Assembly: GCA_040756995.1 (NCBI GenBank)
Contig: JBFLYK010000008.1
Span: forward strand, 62,001-126,000
Direction of reading: 5' to 3'
DNA: 64,000 bases
From: BP-133 sp040756995
Lineage (GTDB): Bacteria; Actinomycetota; Acidimicrobiia; IMCC26256; BP-133
The position numbers were made by a program, and so were the translations under genes. The number at the start of each line of letters is the position of its first letter. The first letter of the stretch is position 1. Below are positions 36,285 through 47,331 of this stretch, in pieces. The notes beneath the pieces are model-generated. The model was not told the DNA's origin and did no database searches. It worked only from the letters and a program-made list of their open reading frames with translations.

Positions 36285-36310
36285 GGGGCCCGGCCGGCTG
36301 GCCGGGCCCT
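36285..36310. terminator. Bidirectional hairpin terminator between the two pyrophosphatase genes
   Basis: A perfect 10-bp GC-only stem (36286-36295 with 36300-36309) and 4-nt loop lie between the two convergent pyrophosphatase genes. It follows the first gene by 30 bases and could serve both strands. No strong T-run follows. Confidence 0.65.
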
Positions 36311-36340
36311 GCCCTGTTCCGATTCGATGGATGACGCCGG

Positions 36341-38887
<2,547 letters not shown>

Positions 38888-39038
38888 GCGATCGACCTTC
38901 CTTTCATGGCGCGCGCCGACGGCCGCCGCCGGGTTATATCGGCGACATGGTACGGGCGGCCGGTCTGTGACCAGGGGATTGGAACCGTCGTTCAGCTCAC
39001 CGAGACCGCCGTTCGGCGCAGCCGGTGCTCAGGAACGC

Positions 39039-40883
39039 TCAGTCGAGGTGGTAGGGCACCGAAATGACCACCACGCCCTTCCGGAACAGCAACCGTCCCT
39101 TGAGGAAGAGTGCGGTCTGGTTGTGGAGCAGCTGTTCCCACCACCGCCGGACCACGACTTCGGGTATGAGGACCGTGACCACGTCGTTTTCCCACCGGGT
39201 GTCGATCTCATCCAGAAACCGGAGGATCGGCCGGGAGAGCTCCCGGTAGGGGGAGTAGATGATGTCGATGGCCTCCGGGATCTCGTGGTCTGACCAGGCC
39301 TTTTCGATCCGGTCCTGCTCGTCCTCGTCCGACACCACGGTGACCGCCACCAGGTGATCCGGGTGGAGCAACCGGGCATAAGCGAGCGCCTCGAGCACCC
39401 CCCGGTGCACCCCGCCGACGAGGACGACCACCGTGTGGTTCTTCCGCGGCGGCTTCCACCCCGCCGGTACCGCCAGGCGCTCCCGGACCCGCCCGTAGTG
39501 CCGGTGAACGCCCCGGAAGAGCAGGATGAGGGCGGGGATGAGCAGCACGGGGATCCAGGCGCCGATCGTGAACTTCGAGACCAGGACGACGACGAGGACC
39601 AGACCGGTGGTGGCGGCCCCGGCACCGTTGGCCAAGGCACGGCCCCGCCAGCCCGGCAGCCGTTTCCGGAGGTGGTAACGCACCATCCCCGTCTGGGACA
39701 GCGTGAAGGACGTGAAGACGCCGACGGCATAGAGCGGGATCAGCGCGGTGGTGACGCCACCGAAGCCGATCAGCAGCCCGCCGGCCGCCAGAGCGAGGAC
39801 GAGGATCCCGTTGGAGAAGACGAGCCGGTCGCCGCGGTTGAACAATTGCCGGGGGAGGTAGCCGTCCCGGGCGATGATCGAGCACATCGTCGGGAAGGCC
39901 GTGTAGGCGGTGTTGGCCGCCAGGATGAGGATGGCGGCGGTCGACGCCTGCAGCAGGATGTAGGCCACGCTGCCCCGCCCGAACACGGCGTCTCCCAGGA
40001 TCGAGAGGATCGTCTCGTCCTCCGACAGCGTCGGACGCAGCCGGTGGGCGAGCACGGAGATGCCGAAGAAGAAGCCCCCGAGGATCGTCACCATCGCCAC
40101 CAGGGTTTTCGCCGCGTTCCTCTCCGCCGGCCTCCTGAAGGCGGGCACGGCGATGCTGATCGCCTCGACGCCGGTCAGCGCCACCGCCCCGGATGAGAAG
40201 GCCCGCATGAGGGCGAACACGGTGACGCCGGCCAGGGCCCCCGAGGCGGGCGTGAACTCGGCCAGCGCCTCTTCGTGAATGGGCAGCGGGTCGAGGCTGC
40301 CGGTGAACGAACGGTACAGCCCGTACACGACGAGCCCGGCGAGCGACAGGATGTAGAGGTAGGTCGGAGCGGCGAAGAGCGTGCCCGACTCCTTCAGGCC
40401 CCGCAGGTTGGCCAGTGTGATCACTCCGATCAGGGCCAGCCCGAGGCCCACCCGGTGTTCCCGGAGTTCGGGGACGGCCGAGGTGATGGCGGCGACCCCG
40501 GCCGAGATCGACACGGCCACCGTCAGGACGTAGTCCGTGAGCATGCTCCCGGCCGCCACGAGGGACGCGCCGGTGCCCAGGTTCTCCCGGGAGACCGTGT
40601 AGGACCCGCCGCCCTGGGGATAAGCGAGGATGGTCTGCCGGTAGCTGAGGCCCACGATGGCCAGCAGCACCACAACCACCAGCGAGATGGGAATCAGGTA
40701 CTCCAGCGCCTCCATGCCCGCCCGGGGGACGAGGACGTGGAGGATCTCTTCGGTGGCGTAGGCCGTGGAGGAGATGGCGTCGGAGGAGAAGACGGCCAGC
40801 CCCACGATCTTGATGATCCGCCGATGCTCCTCCTCGGCGCTCGGCAGCGGGCGGCCGACAAGAAGGCGCTTGAGGAGGGCCAC
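39039..40883 (-). CDS. kimA: KimA-like potassium importer (APC superfamily)
   Basis: A 614-residue membrane transporter that strongly resembles Bacillus subtilis KimA (YdaO): LLVGRPL at the N-terminus, SSDAISSTAYATEEIL, SYRQTILAYPQGGGSYTVSRENLG, TDYVLTVAVSISAGVAAITSA, AFSSGAVALTGVEAIS, ANTAYTAFP, and a cytoplasmic C-terminal domain ending HNQTALFLKGRLLFRK...PYHLD. KimA imports K+ with H+, and in Bacillus it is inhibited by cyclic di-AMP. The start is GTG 40883. It is divergent from two TrkA-type regulators, as in mycobacteria (the Rv2690c-ceoB-ceoC locus), which supports a K+ role. Confidence 0.85.
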   Translation of the reverse strand: MALLKRLLVGRPLPSAEEEHRRIIKIVGLAVFSSDAISSTAYATEEILHVLVPRAGMEALEYLIPISLVVVVLLAIVGLSYRQTILAYPQGGGSYTVSRENLGTGASLVAAGSMLTDYVLTVAVSISAGVAAITSAVPELREHRVGLGLALIGVITLANLRGLKESGTLFAAPTYLYILSLAGLVVYGLYRSFTGSLDPLPIHEEALAEFTPASGALAGVTVFALMRAFSSGAVALTGVEAISIAVPAFRRPAERNAAKTLVAMVTILGGFFFGISVLAHRLRPTLSEDETILSILGDAVFGRGSVAYILLQASTAAILILAANTAYTAFPTMCSIIARDGYLPRQLFNRGDRLVFSNGILVLALAAGGLLIGFGGVTTALIPLYAVGVFTSFTLSQTGMVRYHLRKRLPGWRGRALANGAGAATTGLVLVVVLVSKFTIGAWIPVLLIPALILLFRGVHRHYGRVRERLAVPAGWKPPRKNHTVVVLVGGVHRGVLEALAYARLLHPDHLVAVTVVSDEDEQDRIEKAWSDHEIPEAIDIIYSPYRELSRPILRFLDEIDTRWENDVVTVLIPEVVVRRWWEQLLHNQTALFLKGRLLFRKGVVVISVPYHLD

Positions 40884-40893
40884 CGGTCGTGTG

Positions 40894-40986
40894 TCAGGCC
40901 TCTTCGCCGACCCGGGTGGTCACGGCGAGCCTGATCGTCTTGATCAGCCGCTGGTGCTGCTGCTCGGGGCGGGGGACCGGATACAC
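40894..40986 (-). CDS. Candidate 30-residue small protein upstream of kimA
   Basis: A short open frame from GTG 40986 to TGA 40894, ending 10 nt before kimA on the same strand. 28 of its 30 codons end in G or C, as in neighbouring genes, and the composition is normal (VYPVPRPEQQHQRLIK, then TIRLAVTTRV). GAGG inside its last codons could serve as the kimA ribosome-binding site. There is no clear ribosome-binding site for the frame itself, and a stop lies just upstream. It might be a leader peptide or chance. Confidence 0.35.
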   Translation of the reverse strand: MYPVPRPEQQHQRLIKTIRLAVTTRVGEEA

Positions 40987-41038
40987 GGTGCGTCAGCATG
41001 CCACTTGCCGGGCCGGCCCTGTGTGAGCGACCCCGCGT

Positions 41039-41044
41039 TACGAT
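41039..41044 (+). promoter_or_regulatory. -10 box for a leaderless ceoB transcript
   Basis: TACGAT lies exactly 6 nt before GTG 41051, which has no Shine-Dalgarno sequence upstream. This is the clearest leaderless-promoter geometry in the window (TANNNT hexamer at -12 to -7 if the GTG is +1). Confidence 0.45.
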
Positions 41045-41050
41045 CCCGGC

Positions 41051-41710
41051 GTGCACGTCGTCGTCGTCGGGTGCGGCCGGGTGGGCAGCGAGCTGGCCGG
41101 CACACTGGAGAAGGACGGCCACAGCGTGGCCGTGGTCGACAAGAACAAGAGCGCTTTCCGGCGCCTGCCCCAGGGCTTCGGCGGTTCCACGGTGGTGGGC
41201 TTCGGCTTCGACCGCGACCATCTGCTGGAGGCGGGCATCGACCGGGCCGGCGCCCTGGCCGCGGTGACCAACGGCGACAACTCCAACATCCTCACGGCCC
41301 GCATCGCCCGGGAGAACTTCGGCATCGAGAAGGTGGTGGCCCGGATCTACGACCCCCGCCGGGCGCTCATCTACCAGCGCCTCGGGATCCCGACGGTGGC
41401 CACGGTCAGCTGGGCCACCGACCAGGTGCTGCGCCGGCTGCTGCCCGGCGAGGTGAAGGCGGACTGGTCCGACCCCAGCGGAAAGATCTGCGTCGTCGAG
41501 CGGGCCCTGCCGGTGGCGTGGGCGGGCAAGAAGCTGGCCGGCCTCAACGAGCCGGGCCGCTTCTGGCTCACGGCGGTGACCCGGCTCGGCAATGCCCGGA
41601 TCGTCGACACGGGCATCGTCGGTCAGGAGGGTGATGTTCTGACCTTCACCGCCGCCACCGAGGCGCTCGACGCCCTGACCGAACGGCTCGAGGCGGGGAA
41701 GGACCACTAA
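41051..41710 (+). CDS. ceoB: TrkA-family potassium regulator, first copy (CeoB-like)
   Basis: A 219-residue cytosolic K+ transport regulator. An RCK_N/TrkA-N Rossmann domain starts VVVVGCGRVGSELAGTL with the acidic residue after strand 2 (VAVVDKN), and a RCK_C-like domain follows from about residue 140. It should bind NAD(H) or ATP and gate a K+ transporter, here plausibly the divergent KimA-like importer. The gene ends 3 nt before the second TrkA-type gene. The pair matches mycobacterial ceoB-ceoC. Confidence 0.88.
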   Translation: MHVVVVGCGRVGSELAGTLEKDGHSVAVVDKNKSAFRRLPQGFGGSTVVGFGFDRDHLLEAGIDRAGALAAVTNGDNSNILTARIARENFGIEKVVARIYDPRRALIYQRLGIPTVATVSWATDQVLRRLLPGEVKADWSDPSGKICVVERALPVAWAGKKLAGLNEPGRFWLTAVTRLGNARIVDTGIVGQEGDVLTFTAATEALDALTERLEAGKDH

Positions 41711-41713
41711 CGG

Positions 41714-42400
41714 ATGAAGGTGGCCATCGCCGGCGCCGGCAACGTCGGCCAGTTCATCGCCAACGACCTCGCCCTGGCCGGCCACGAGGTGCTGGTCATC
41801 GAGCAGGACCCGGCCGTGGTGAGCCGGTCCTCCCCGACGCTGTCGGGGCCCCGGGGCGACGGCGGCAGCATCGAGTGGCGCACGGCCGACGCCTGTGAGG
41901 TCTCGTCGCTGCGGGAGGCCGACATCGGCTCGGTCGACGTGGTGGTGGCCGCCACCGGCGACGACGAGGACAACCTCGTGATCTCGCTGCTGGCCAAGCA
42001 GGAGTTCGCCGTGCCCCGGGTGGTGGCCCGGGTCAACCACCCGAAGAACGAGTGGCTCTTCAACGAGAACTGGGGCGTCGACGTGGCGGTGTCGACCCCG
42101 CACCTCATCCTGGCGCTGACCGAGGAGGCGCTCTCGGTGGGGAGCCTGGTCCGGCTCCTGCAGCTCGAGAAGGGGCGGGCCCGCCTCGTCGAGGTGACCC
42201 TGGCCGAGGACTCGCCGGTCATCGGCCCGGCCCTCAAGGAGCTCAACGTGCCCCGGGACGCGACGTTCGTGGCCGTGGTGCGGGAGGACCACGTCGTGGT
42301 GCCCCGCGGCGACACCGTGTTCCAGGCCGGCGACGAGGTGATCGCGCTGGTGACGCCCGACTCGGAGGACGAGATCCGCCGGATGTTGACCGGGAAGTAA
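41714..42400 (+). CDS. ceoC: TrkA-family potassium regulator, second copy (CeoC-like)
   Basis: A 228-residue protein with a TrkA-N domain (VAIAGAGNVGQFIANDL, then VLVIEQDP) and a TrkA-C domain (LAEDSPVIGPALKEL, and GDEVIALVTPDSE). A 15-residue insertion (SSPTLSGPRGDGGS) lies between strand 2 and the following strand. ATG 41714 follows the first copy by 3 nt, so the two should be made together and probably form a heteromer. It is convergent with the OB-fold gene. Confidence 0.88.
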   Translation: MKVAIAGAGNVGQFIANDLALAGHEVLVIEQDPAVVSRSSPTLSGPRGDGGSIEWRTADACEVSSLREADIGSVDVVVAATGDDEDNLVISLLAKQEFAVPRVVARVNHPKNEWLFNENWGVDVAVSTPHLILALTEEALSVGSLVRLLQLEKGRARLVEVTLAEDSPVIGPALKELNVPRDATFVAVVREDHVVVPRGDTVFQAGDEVIALVTPDSEDEIRRMLTGK

Positions 42401-42412
42401 GCGCCGGCCCGG

Positions 42413-42769
42413 TTAGGGCAGAAACTCGTAGACCGGGTTGTACATGAACGACCGGTTGTTGACCGGGGCCACCATGCCCTCGATGACGAGACGCCGGCCG
42501 GGGGAGAGGCCGGCGATCTTCTTGCGGCCGAAGAACACGGCCGTCACCGCGCCGCGCCCGTCGGTGACGCCCACTTCGAGGGACGGGGCGCCGGCCCGGG
42601 GCACGATCCGCACGGACGTCACCTCGCCCACGACCCGGGCCACCCGCCGGGGCTCCAGCTGATCGCAGGGCTGGCACTCTTCGAGCCGGGAGCAGAACTC
42701 GACCAGCTTCTCCCGGTCCGCCTCCTCGACCGGCTTCGTGAGCCGGCTCACCAGGTCCTTCACGCCCAT
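42413..42769 (-). CDS. OB-fold nucleic-acid-binding protein
   Basis: A 118-residue protein with an OB-fold of the type found in the wedge domain of RecG: ARVVGEVTSVRIVPR, then VTDGRGAVTAVFFGRKKIAGLSPGRRLVIEG and a final NNRSFMYNPVYEFL. An N-terminal helix holds LEECQPC with two cysteines. ATG 42769. The same type of gene lies near ceoB-ceoC in mycobacteria (Rv2694c region), so synteny supports the assignment; the role is unknown. Confidence 0.8.
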   Translation of the reverse strand: MGVKDLVSRLTKPVEEADREKLVEFCSRLEECQPCDQLEPRRVARVVGEVTSVRIVPRAGAPSLEVGVTDGRGAVTAVFFGRKKIAGLSPGRRLVIEGMVAPVNNRSFMYNPVYEFLP

Positions 42770-42807
42770 GGACCCAGCGTACCGATCTGTCTCATCTCAT
42801 CGGTACC

Positions 42808-45120
42808 GTGGCTTTCGCTGTGGATGCCATCGAGGCTCTGAGTGCACTGGCCGCCGACCCCGAGATCGGCGATCGCCTGACGCGCCTCGACGTCGTGCCG
42901 GCCCGTCCCGCCCGGTACGGCGAGACCGAGAAGCCCCTCCACCCCGAAGTGCTCGAACGGCTGGCGGCCCGCGGGGCCGGCCGGCTCTACGTCCACCAGG
43001 CCGAGGCCATCGACCGGCTCCGCGCCGGGCGCAGCGTCGCCCTGGCCACCGGGACCGGATCGGGCAAGTCGCTCTGCTATCAGGCGCCGATCGCCGAGTC
43101 GGTGCTCTCCGGCGGGAAGGACACCGCCCTCCTGCTGTTCCCGACCAAGGCCCTGGCCCACGACCAGCTCCGCTCCCTGCGCTCGTGGCTGGTGCCGGGA
43201 ATGCGGGCCGTGGCCTATGACGGTGACACGCCGGTGGAGGAGCGGGCCTCGCTGCGGAGGACGGCCAACGTGGTGCTGACCAACCCCGAGATGCTCCACA
43301 CGGGGATCCTGCCGTACCACGATCGCTGGGCCACGTTCCTCATGCGGCTGCGGTACGTCGTCGTCGACGAGCTCCACACGCTCCGGGGCATCTTCGGCAG
43401 CCACGTCGCCCATCTCCTCCACCGGCTGCGGCGGGTCTGCCTCCACTACGGCGCCCGCCCGGCCTTCTGCTTCGCCAGCGCCACCATCGGGAACCCGGCC
43501 GGGCTGGCCGCCGAGCTGTGCGGCGTGCCGGTCGACGCCGTCGACGACGACGGATCGCCCCGGGGCGAACGGGCGGTGGCGCTCCTCGACCGGCCGATGG
43601 TCGACCCGGCGGCCGGGATCCGGGCGTCGGCCACGGCCGAGGTCGGCGGCCTGGTGGCCCGCCTCGTCGCCGGCGGCCTGCGGACGATCGCCTTCTCCCC
43701 CAGCCGGCGCAGCGCCGAGCTGGTGGCCCGCCAGGCGCAGCGGCGGCTGGAGGGCGACATGGGCGCCTCCCGGCTGGCCCGATCGGTGGCCGCCTACCGG
43801 GGCGGCTACCTGCCCGAGGAACGCCGGGCGCTGGAGAAGGCGCTGTCGACCGGCGAGCTGCTGGGGGTGGCGGCCACCAACGCCCTTGAGCTCGGCATCG
43901 ACGTGGCCGGCCTCGACGCCGTGGTCCTCCAGGGCTTCCCCGGCACGCTGGCGTCGTTCTGGCAGCAGGCCGGCCGGGCCGGCCGGGCCCTCCAGCCGTC
44001 GCTGGCCGTGCTGGTGGCCGGTGACGACCAGCTCGACCGCTGGTATCTCGACCACCCCACCGAGCTGTTCACCCGGCCGCTGGAGCCGGCGGTGGTCAAC
44101 CCCAAGAACCCGTTCGTGGCCGAGCCCCACGTGGGTTGCGCCGCCTACGAGCTGCCGCTGACCCCCGACGACCCGGTGTTGGGCACGGCCGGCGGCGCCT
44201 TCGGGGAGGCGGTCGACGACGCGGTGCGGGAGCTGGTGCTGGCCGACGCCCTCAAACCCCGGGCGGGGAAGATGTACTGGGCCCGGCCCGAGGCGCCGGC
44301 TCCCCACGTCGGCCTCCGGACGGGCTCGTCGGTCGAGTACCGCCTCTACGAGACCGAGTCGGGCCGGCTGGTGGGGACCGTCGACGGCGCCCGGGTGTTC
44401 CACATGGCCCACCCGGGGGCCATCTACCTCCACCAGGGCCGCCAGTACCGGGTCGAGCACCTCGACGTCGACGACGCCTACGCCCTCCTCGAGCCGATCG
44501 AGGTCGACGAGTACACCCAACCTCACCACGACATCGACATCGCCATCAGCGGGGAGGACGACCAGCGCCCGGTCGGCCGGTCGACACTGCACCTCGGCTC
44601 GGTGGTGGTGACGACGACCACCGACGGCTATCAGCGCCGCCGGATCGGCAGCGGCGAAGTCCTGGAGACCGTTTCCCTCGACCTGCCGCCCCGGACGCTG
44701 CAGACGCGGGCCGGCTGGTACACGGTGCCGGTCGAGGTGGCGGTGGCAGCCGGTCTCGACGCGGTGTCGGTCCTGTCGGCGGCCCACGCCGCCGAGCACG
44801 CGCTCATCGGGATGCTGCCGCTGTTCGCCATCTGCGACCGGTGGGACGTCGGTGGCGTGTCGATGGCCGTCCACCCCGCCACCGGGGAGCCGACGATCTT
44901 CATCTACGACGGCTACCCCGGCGGCGCCGGTATCGCCGAGCTGGCCTTCGACGCCGCCGACCGTCACGTGGCGGCGGCGCTCGACGTCGTGGCGGCCTGC
45001 CCCTGCGAGGCGGGGTGCCCGTCGTGTGTCCAGTCCCCGAAATGCGGCAACTGGAACGAGTACCTCGACAAACGGGCCGCCGTCACGCTCCTGCGAGCGA
45101 TGCTCGGCGGCCCGTACTGA
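42808..45120 (+). CDS. DEAD/DEAH helicase with DUF1998 zinc domain (MrfA/Hrq1 type)
   Basis: A superfamily 2 DNA helicase of 770 residues. Motif I is ATGTGSGKS, motif II is the DELH box in VVVDELHTLRG, motif III is FASATIGNP, and motif VI is WQQAGRAGRA. The C-terminal DUF1998 domain ends with the four-Cys cluster CPCEAGCPSCVQSPKCGNWNE. MrfA of Bacillus repairs mitomycin damage and Hrq1 handles crosslinks, so DNA-damage repair is likely. The start is GTG 42808; GTG 42820 is equally possible, and TACCGT at 42804-42809 suggests a very short leader. Confidence 0.9.
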   Translation: MAFAVDAIEALSALAADPEIGDRLTRLDVVPARPARYGETEKPLHPEVLERLAARGAGRLYVHQAEAIDRLRAGRSVALATGTGSGKSLCYQAPIAESVLSGGKDTALLLFPTKALAHDQLRSLRSWLVPGMRAVAYDGDTPVEERASLRRTANVVLTNPEMLHTGILPYHDRWATFLMRLRYVVVDELHTLRGIFGSHVAHLLHRLRRVCLHYGARPAFCFASATIGNPAGLAAELCGVPVDAVDDDGSPRGERAVALLDRPMVDPAAGIRASATAEVGGLVARLVAGGLRTIAFSPSRRSAELVARQAQRRLEGDMGASRLARSVAAYRGGYLPEERRALEKALSTGELLGVAATNALELGIDVAGLDAVVLQGFPGTLASFWQQAGRAGRALQPSLAVLVAGDDQLDRWYLDHPTELFTRPLEPAVVNPKNPFVAEPHVGCAAYELPLTPDDPVLGTAGGAFGEAVDDAVRELVLADALKPRAGKMYWARPEAPAPHVGLRTGSSVEYRLYETESGRLVGTVDGARVFHMAHPGAIYLHQGRQYRVEHLDVDDAYALLEPIEVDEYTQPHHDIDIAISGEDDQRPVGRSTLHLGSVVVTTTTDGYQRRRIGSGEVLETVSLDLPPRTLQTRAGWYTVPVEVAVAAGLDAVSVLSAAHAAEHALIGMLPLFAICDRWDVGGVSMAVHPATGEPTIFIYDGYPGGAGIAELAFDAADRHVAAALDVVAACPCEAGCPSCVQSPKCGNWNEYLDKRAAVTLLRAMLGGPY

Positions 45121-45144
45121 GTTCGGCGCCCGGCGCGCCGGCGG

Positions 45145-46530
45145 CTACTCGGTCTCGAGCGCCTGGGCCTCCTGGCCGGCGCGGCGGCTCACGTAGAGGA
45201 CGTGCATGGCGAAGACGAACAGCAGCAGGCCGGCGGCCAGCGGCACAAGCAGCTGGCGGGTCTCGTCCCCCCCGATGGCCTCCGGGAGGCCGACCAGCAC
45301 CCGGCCCACGCCGTCGCCGTCCGCCTCCTCGGTGCTCTCACCCGACTGCTTGTAGGGCAGCTGGGTGGAGAATCCGGTGTCCGGGCCTTCCGGCGCCTCC
45401 TCCGGCTCGGGCGCGGGCCGGCCGGGTTTGACGACCGGACCGGCGGCTCCACCGACGGTGGCGCCGCCGGACTTCACGCTGCCCGGCGCACCGGCCTGGA
45501 TGGGCGTGACCAGTGCGCCGTTGCGGCTCAGATCGGTGCCCCCGGGAGGCACCGGCGCGCCGGGCGCGGCCGGGTCGCCGGGGTTCGGGGAGGCGGCCGT
45601 CGACGGTACCGGGGCCGCCGGGTCACCAGGGGCGGGGCTCCCCGGAGGTCCGGTCTCGCCGGCGGCGTCGGCCGAGTAGGGGGGCAGCGTCGTCGTGGTG
45701 GTGGGCTCGGGCCGCTTGGGTTCCGCCACGACGATCTGCTTCGGTTCGGCCGCCGGGGCCGACCAGGCCGACTGGATGGTGTCGGTGCCGCTGCCGGCCG
45801 ACCGCAGGGCGGCCACCTGGTAGCGGTAGGTGCCGGGGGCCGAGAGGTTGCGGGTGAAGGTCGTCACCTTCCCGCCCGCCTGGCCGACGTTCTTCCAGGG
45901 GCCGTCACCGACACGCTCCTGCACGACGTAGCTGACGATGTCGGGCTCCGGGTTGGCCGCCCAGCGGATGGTGGCCTGCTTGGTGCTGTCGACGAAGCCG
46001 AGCCGGACGTCGCGGGGCGGGCTGACGGGGTTGGAGACGGTGACGCCCCGCTCGTCGGTGTGAGGGCCGGGTGCCCGCCCGTCGGAGAAGGCGCCGCTCT
46101 GGGCGTTGCCGTGGGTGGTGATCCGCACGATGTAGGGGCGGTTCTGGGCCGGGCCGCCCTCGTCGGGGTAGGCCGTGGTGTCCCACACGCAGTCGATGTT
46201 CACGTAGGCGGGCGACCGGCTCTCGGACTTCTCGCACACGGTGCCGTAGCCGGGGTAGTCCTCGCCCTCGGGGGCGACGACCTCGACCGCCCAGCTCCGC
46301 ACGCCGCCGTGGTAGCCGACCTTGGCCTTGATGTGGACCGTCGAGCCGGAGAGCCGGGCACCCTCGTCGGGGGACTGCCACTGCACGAAGGCGGCCTCCT
46401 CCTGGGCCAGCGCCGGACGGGCCGGGACCGGCCCCCCGGGCAGGCCGGCGGCGGCCAGGGCGGAACCGGCGAGCAACGCCGCCGCGGCGCCGAGGGTGAT
46501 CTTGCGCATACGGCCTCCGTTCGTGGTCAT
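45145..46530 (-). CDS. Secreted fibronectin-III-like protein with C-terminal membrane anchor (module A)
   Basis: A 461-residue surface protein. A signal peptide spans residues 1 to about 43 (ending RPALAQEE), followed by an Ig-like/beta domain with two cysteines (TVCEKS and IDCVWDTT) and a fibronectin-III-like domain (IRWAANPEPDIVSYVVQERVGDGPW). A long Pro/Ala/Gly/Thr-rich linker leads to the juxtamembrane motif FSTQLPY, then a hydrophobic span (LLVPLAAGLLLFVFAMHVLYV) and a short basic/acidic tail. There is no LPxTG. ATG 46530 overlaps the sortase stop (ATGA). It is homologous to the product of 49210-50628 in module B, including the juxtamembrane pattern. The function is unknown, probably a membrane-held partner of the sortase system. 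Confidence 0.8.
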   Translation of the reverse strand: MTTNGGRMRKITLGAAAALLAGSALAAAGLPGGPVPARPALAQEEAAFVQWQSPDEGARLSGSTVHIKAKVGYHGGVRSWAVEVVAPEGEDYPGYGTVCEKSESRSPAYVNIDCVWDTTAYPDEGGPAQNRPYIVRITTHGNAQSGAFSDGRAPGPHTDERGVTVSNPVSPPRDVRLGFVDSTKQATIRWAANPEPDIVSYVVQERVGDGPWKNVGQAGGKVTTFTRNLSAPGTYRYQVAALRSAGSGTDTIQSAWSAPAAEPKQIVVAEPKRPEPTTTTTLPPYSADAAGETGPPGSPAPGDPAAPVPSTAASPNPGDPAAPGAPVPPGGTDLSRNGALVTPIQAGAPGSVKSGGATVGGAAGPVVKPGRPAPEPEEAPEGPDTGFSTQLPYKQSGESTEEADGDGVGRVLVGLPEAIGGDETRQLLVPLAAGLLLFVFAMHVLYVSRRAGQEAQALETE

Positions 46531-47183
46531 ACCTTCTCCGCCCGGACGATGAGGCGCTGGCGGGTCGACCCCTTGGGGTGACAGGTCGTCAGCGTGAGGG
46601 AGCGGCCGGGAGTCTGGGAGATCACGCTGAAGTCATTGTTGGCCACCACGAAGGGCGGACGGGTGACCCTGTAGACGTGCTGCCCGATCGGCGTCTCGAG
46701 CACGATCTGGTCGCCGACCTTCAGGCGGTCGATGTTGGCGAACGGCTTGCCGTACGTCGTGCGGTGGCCGGCGATGGCCACGTTGCCCTCTTCGCCGGGT
46801 AGCGGCGTGTTGGGGTAGTGGCCGGCCCCGGCCCGCAGGGCGCTGGCGCCGGTCCCCTCCACCACCACGGTGTCGACGTTGAGGGCCGGGATGGCCAGCC
46901 GGGTGAGGGCGTCGCCTTCGGCGGTGTGACCGGCGGCGTAGGCGGCCTTGTTCTCCGGGCTGTGGAGCTGGATGGCCAGCTTCGACTGCAGCCGGTCCTG
47001 CTGGTAGTTGGTGTACAGCGGGTAGGCCAGCATGCCGAGGGCCACCACGGCGGTGATGATCGAGAAGCCCGACAGGATCCGGCGGGCGACGGGCCGGGAC
47101 CGGAGGGCGTCGAAGAAGAACCGGCTGCCGTCCCGGAGCCGGCCCGGGCTCTTCTGCTCGACGGCGAGGGGGGTGTCCGTCAC
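46527..47183 (-). CDS. Class E type sortase (module A)
   Basis: A membrane-anchored transpeptidase that cuts sorting signals and joins proteins to the cell wall. 218 residues: a cytoplasmic N-terminus, a membrane segment near 36-58, and a catalytic domain with His140 (AIAGHRTTYG), Cys201 (LTLTTCHPKG) and Arg208 (or Arg210). Start GTG 47183. It lies between the LPRTG protein gene (upstream, after a hairpin) and the FN3-like gene (downstream, ATGA overlap). It is closely similar to the sortase at 50628-51332; GTGASALRAGAGHYPNTPLP is shared. Confidence 0.9.
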   Translation of the reverse strand: MTDTPLAVEQKSPGRLRDGSRFFFDALRSRPVARRILSGFSIITAVVALGMLAYPLYTNYQQDRLQSKLAIQLHSPENKAAYAAGHTAEGDALTRLAIPALNVDTVVVEGTGASALRAGAGHYPNTPLPGEEGNVAIAGHRTTYGKPFANIDRLKVGDQIVLETPIGQHVYRVTRPPFVVANNDFSVISQTPGRSLTLTTCHPKGSTRQRLIVRAEKV

Positions 47184-47230
47184 GCTGTGCTCCCCAACTT
47201 CGAAGTGATTCAGGTCGCTCGGGAGACGGT

Positions 47231-47265
47231 TCCGGGGTCGGGACTCGACTCGTCCCGACCCCGGA
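47231..47265 (-). terminator. Hairpin between the LPRTG gene and sortase of module A
   Basis: A perfect 13-bp stem (47231-47243 with 47253-47265) with a 9-nt loop lies 66 nt after the LPRTG protein stop and before the sortase start. It has no T-run on the minus strand, so partial termination or mRNA 3'-end protection is more likely than full termination. A comparable palindrome sits at the same place in module B. Confidence 0.55.
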
Positions 47266-47331
47266 TACCGATGCTACAAGGTGTTGTTGGTGCTACTGGT
47301 GTGGCTTGGGGCGGGGCCCCGTGAGGGCTGA

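Noticed and set aside
40884..41050. Cyclic di-AMP (ydaO-type) riboswitch upstream of kimA
   Set aside because: The leader is short, is occupied by a divergent promoter and a coding-like small frame, and I could not find the conserved riboswitch segments.
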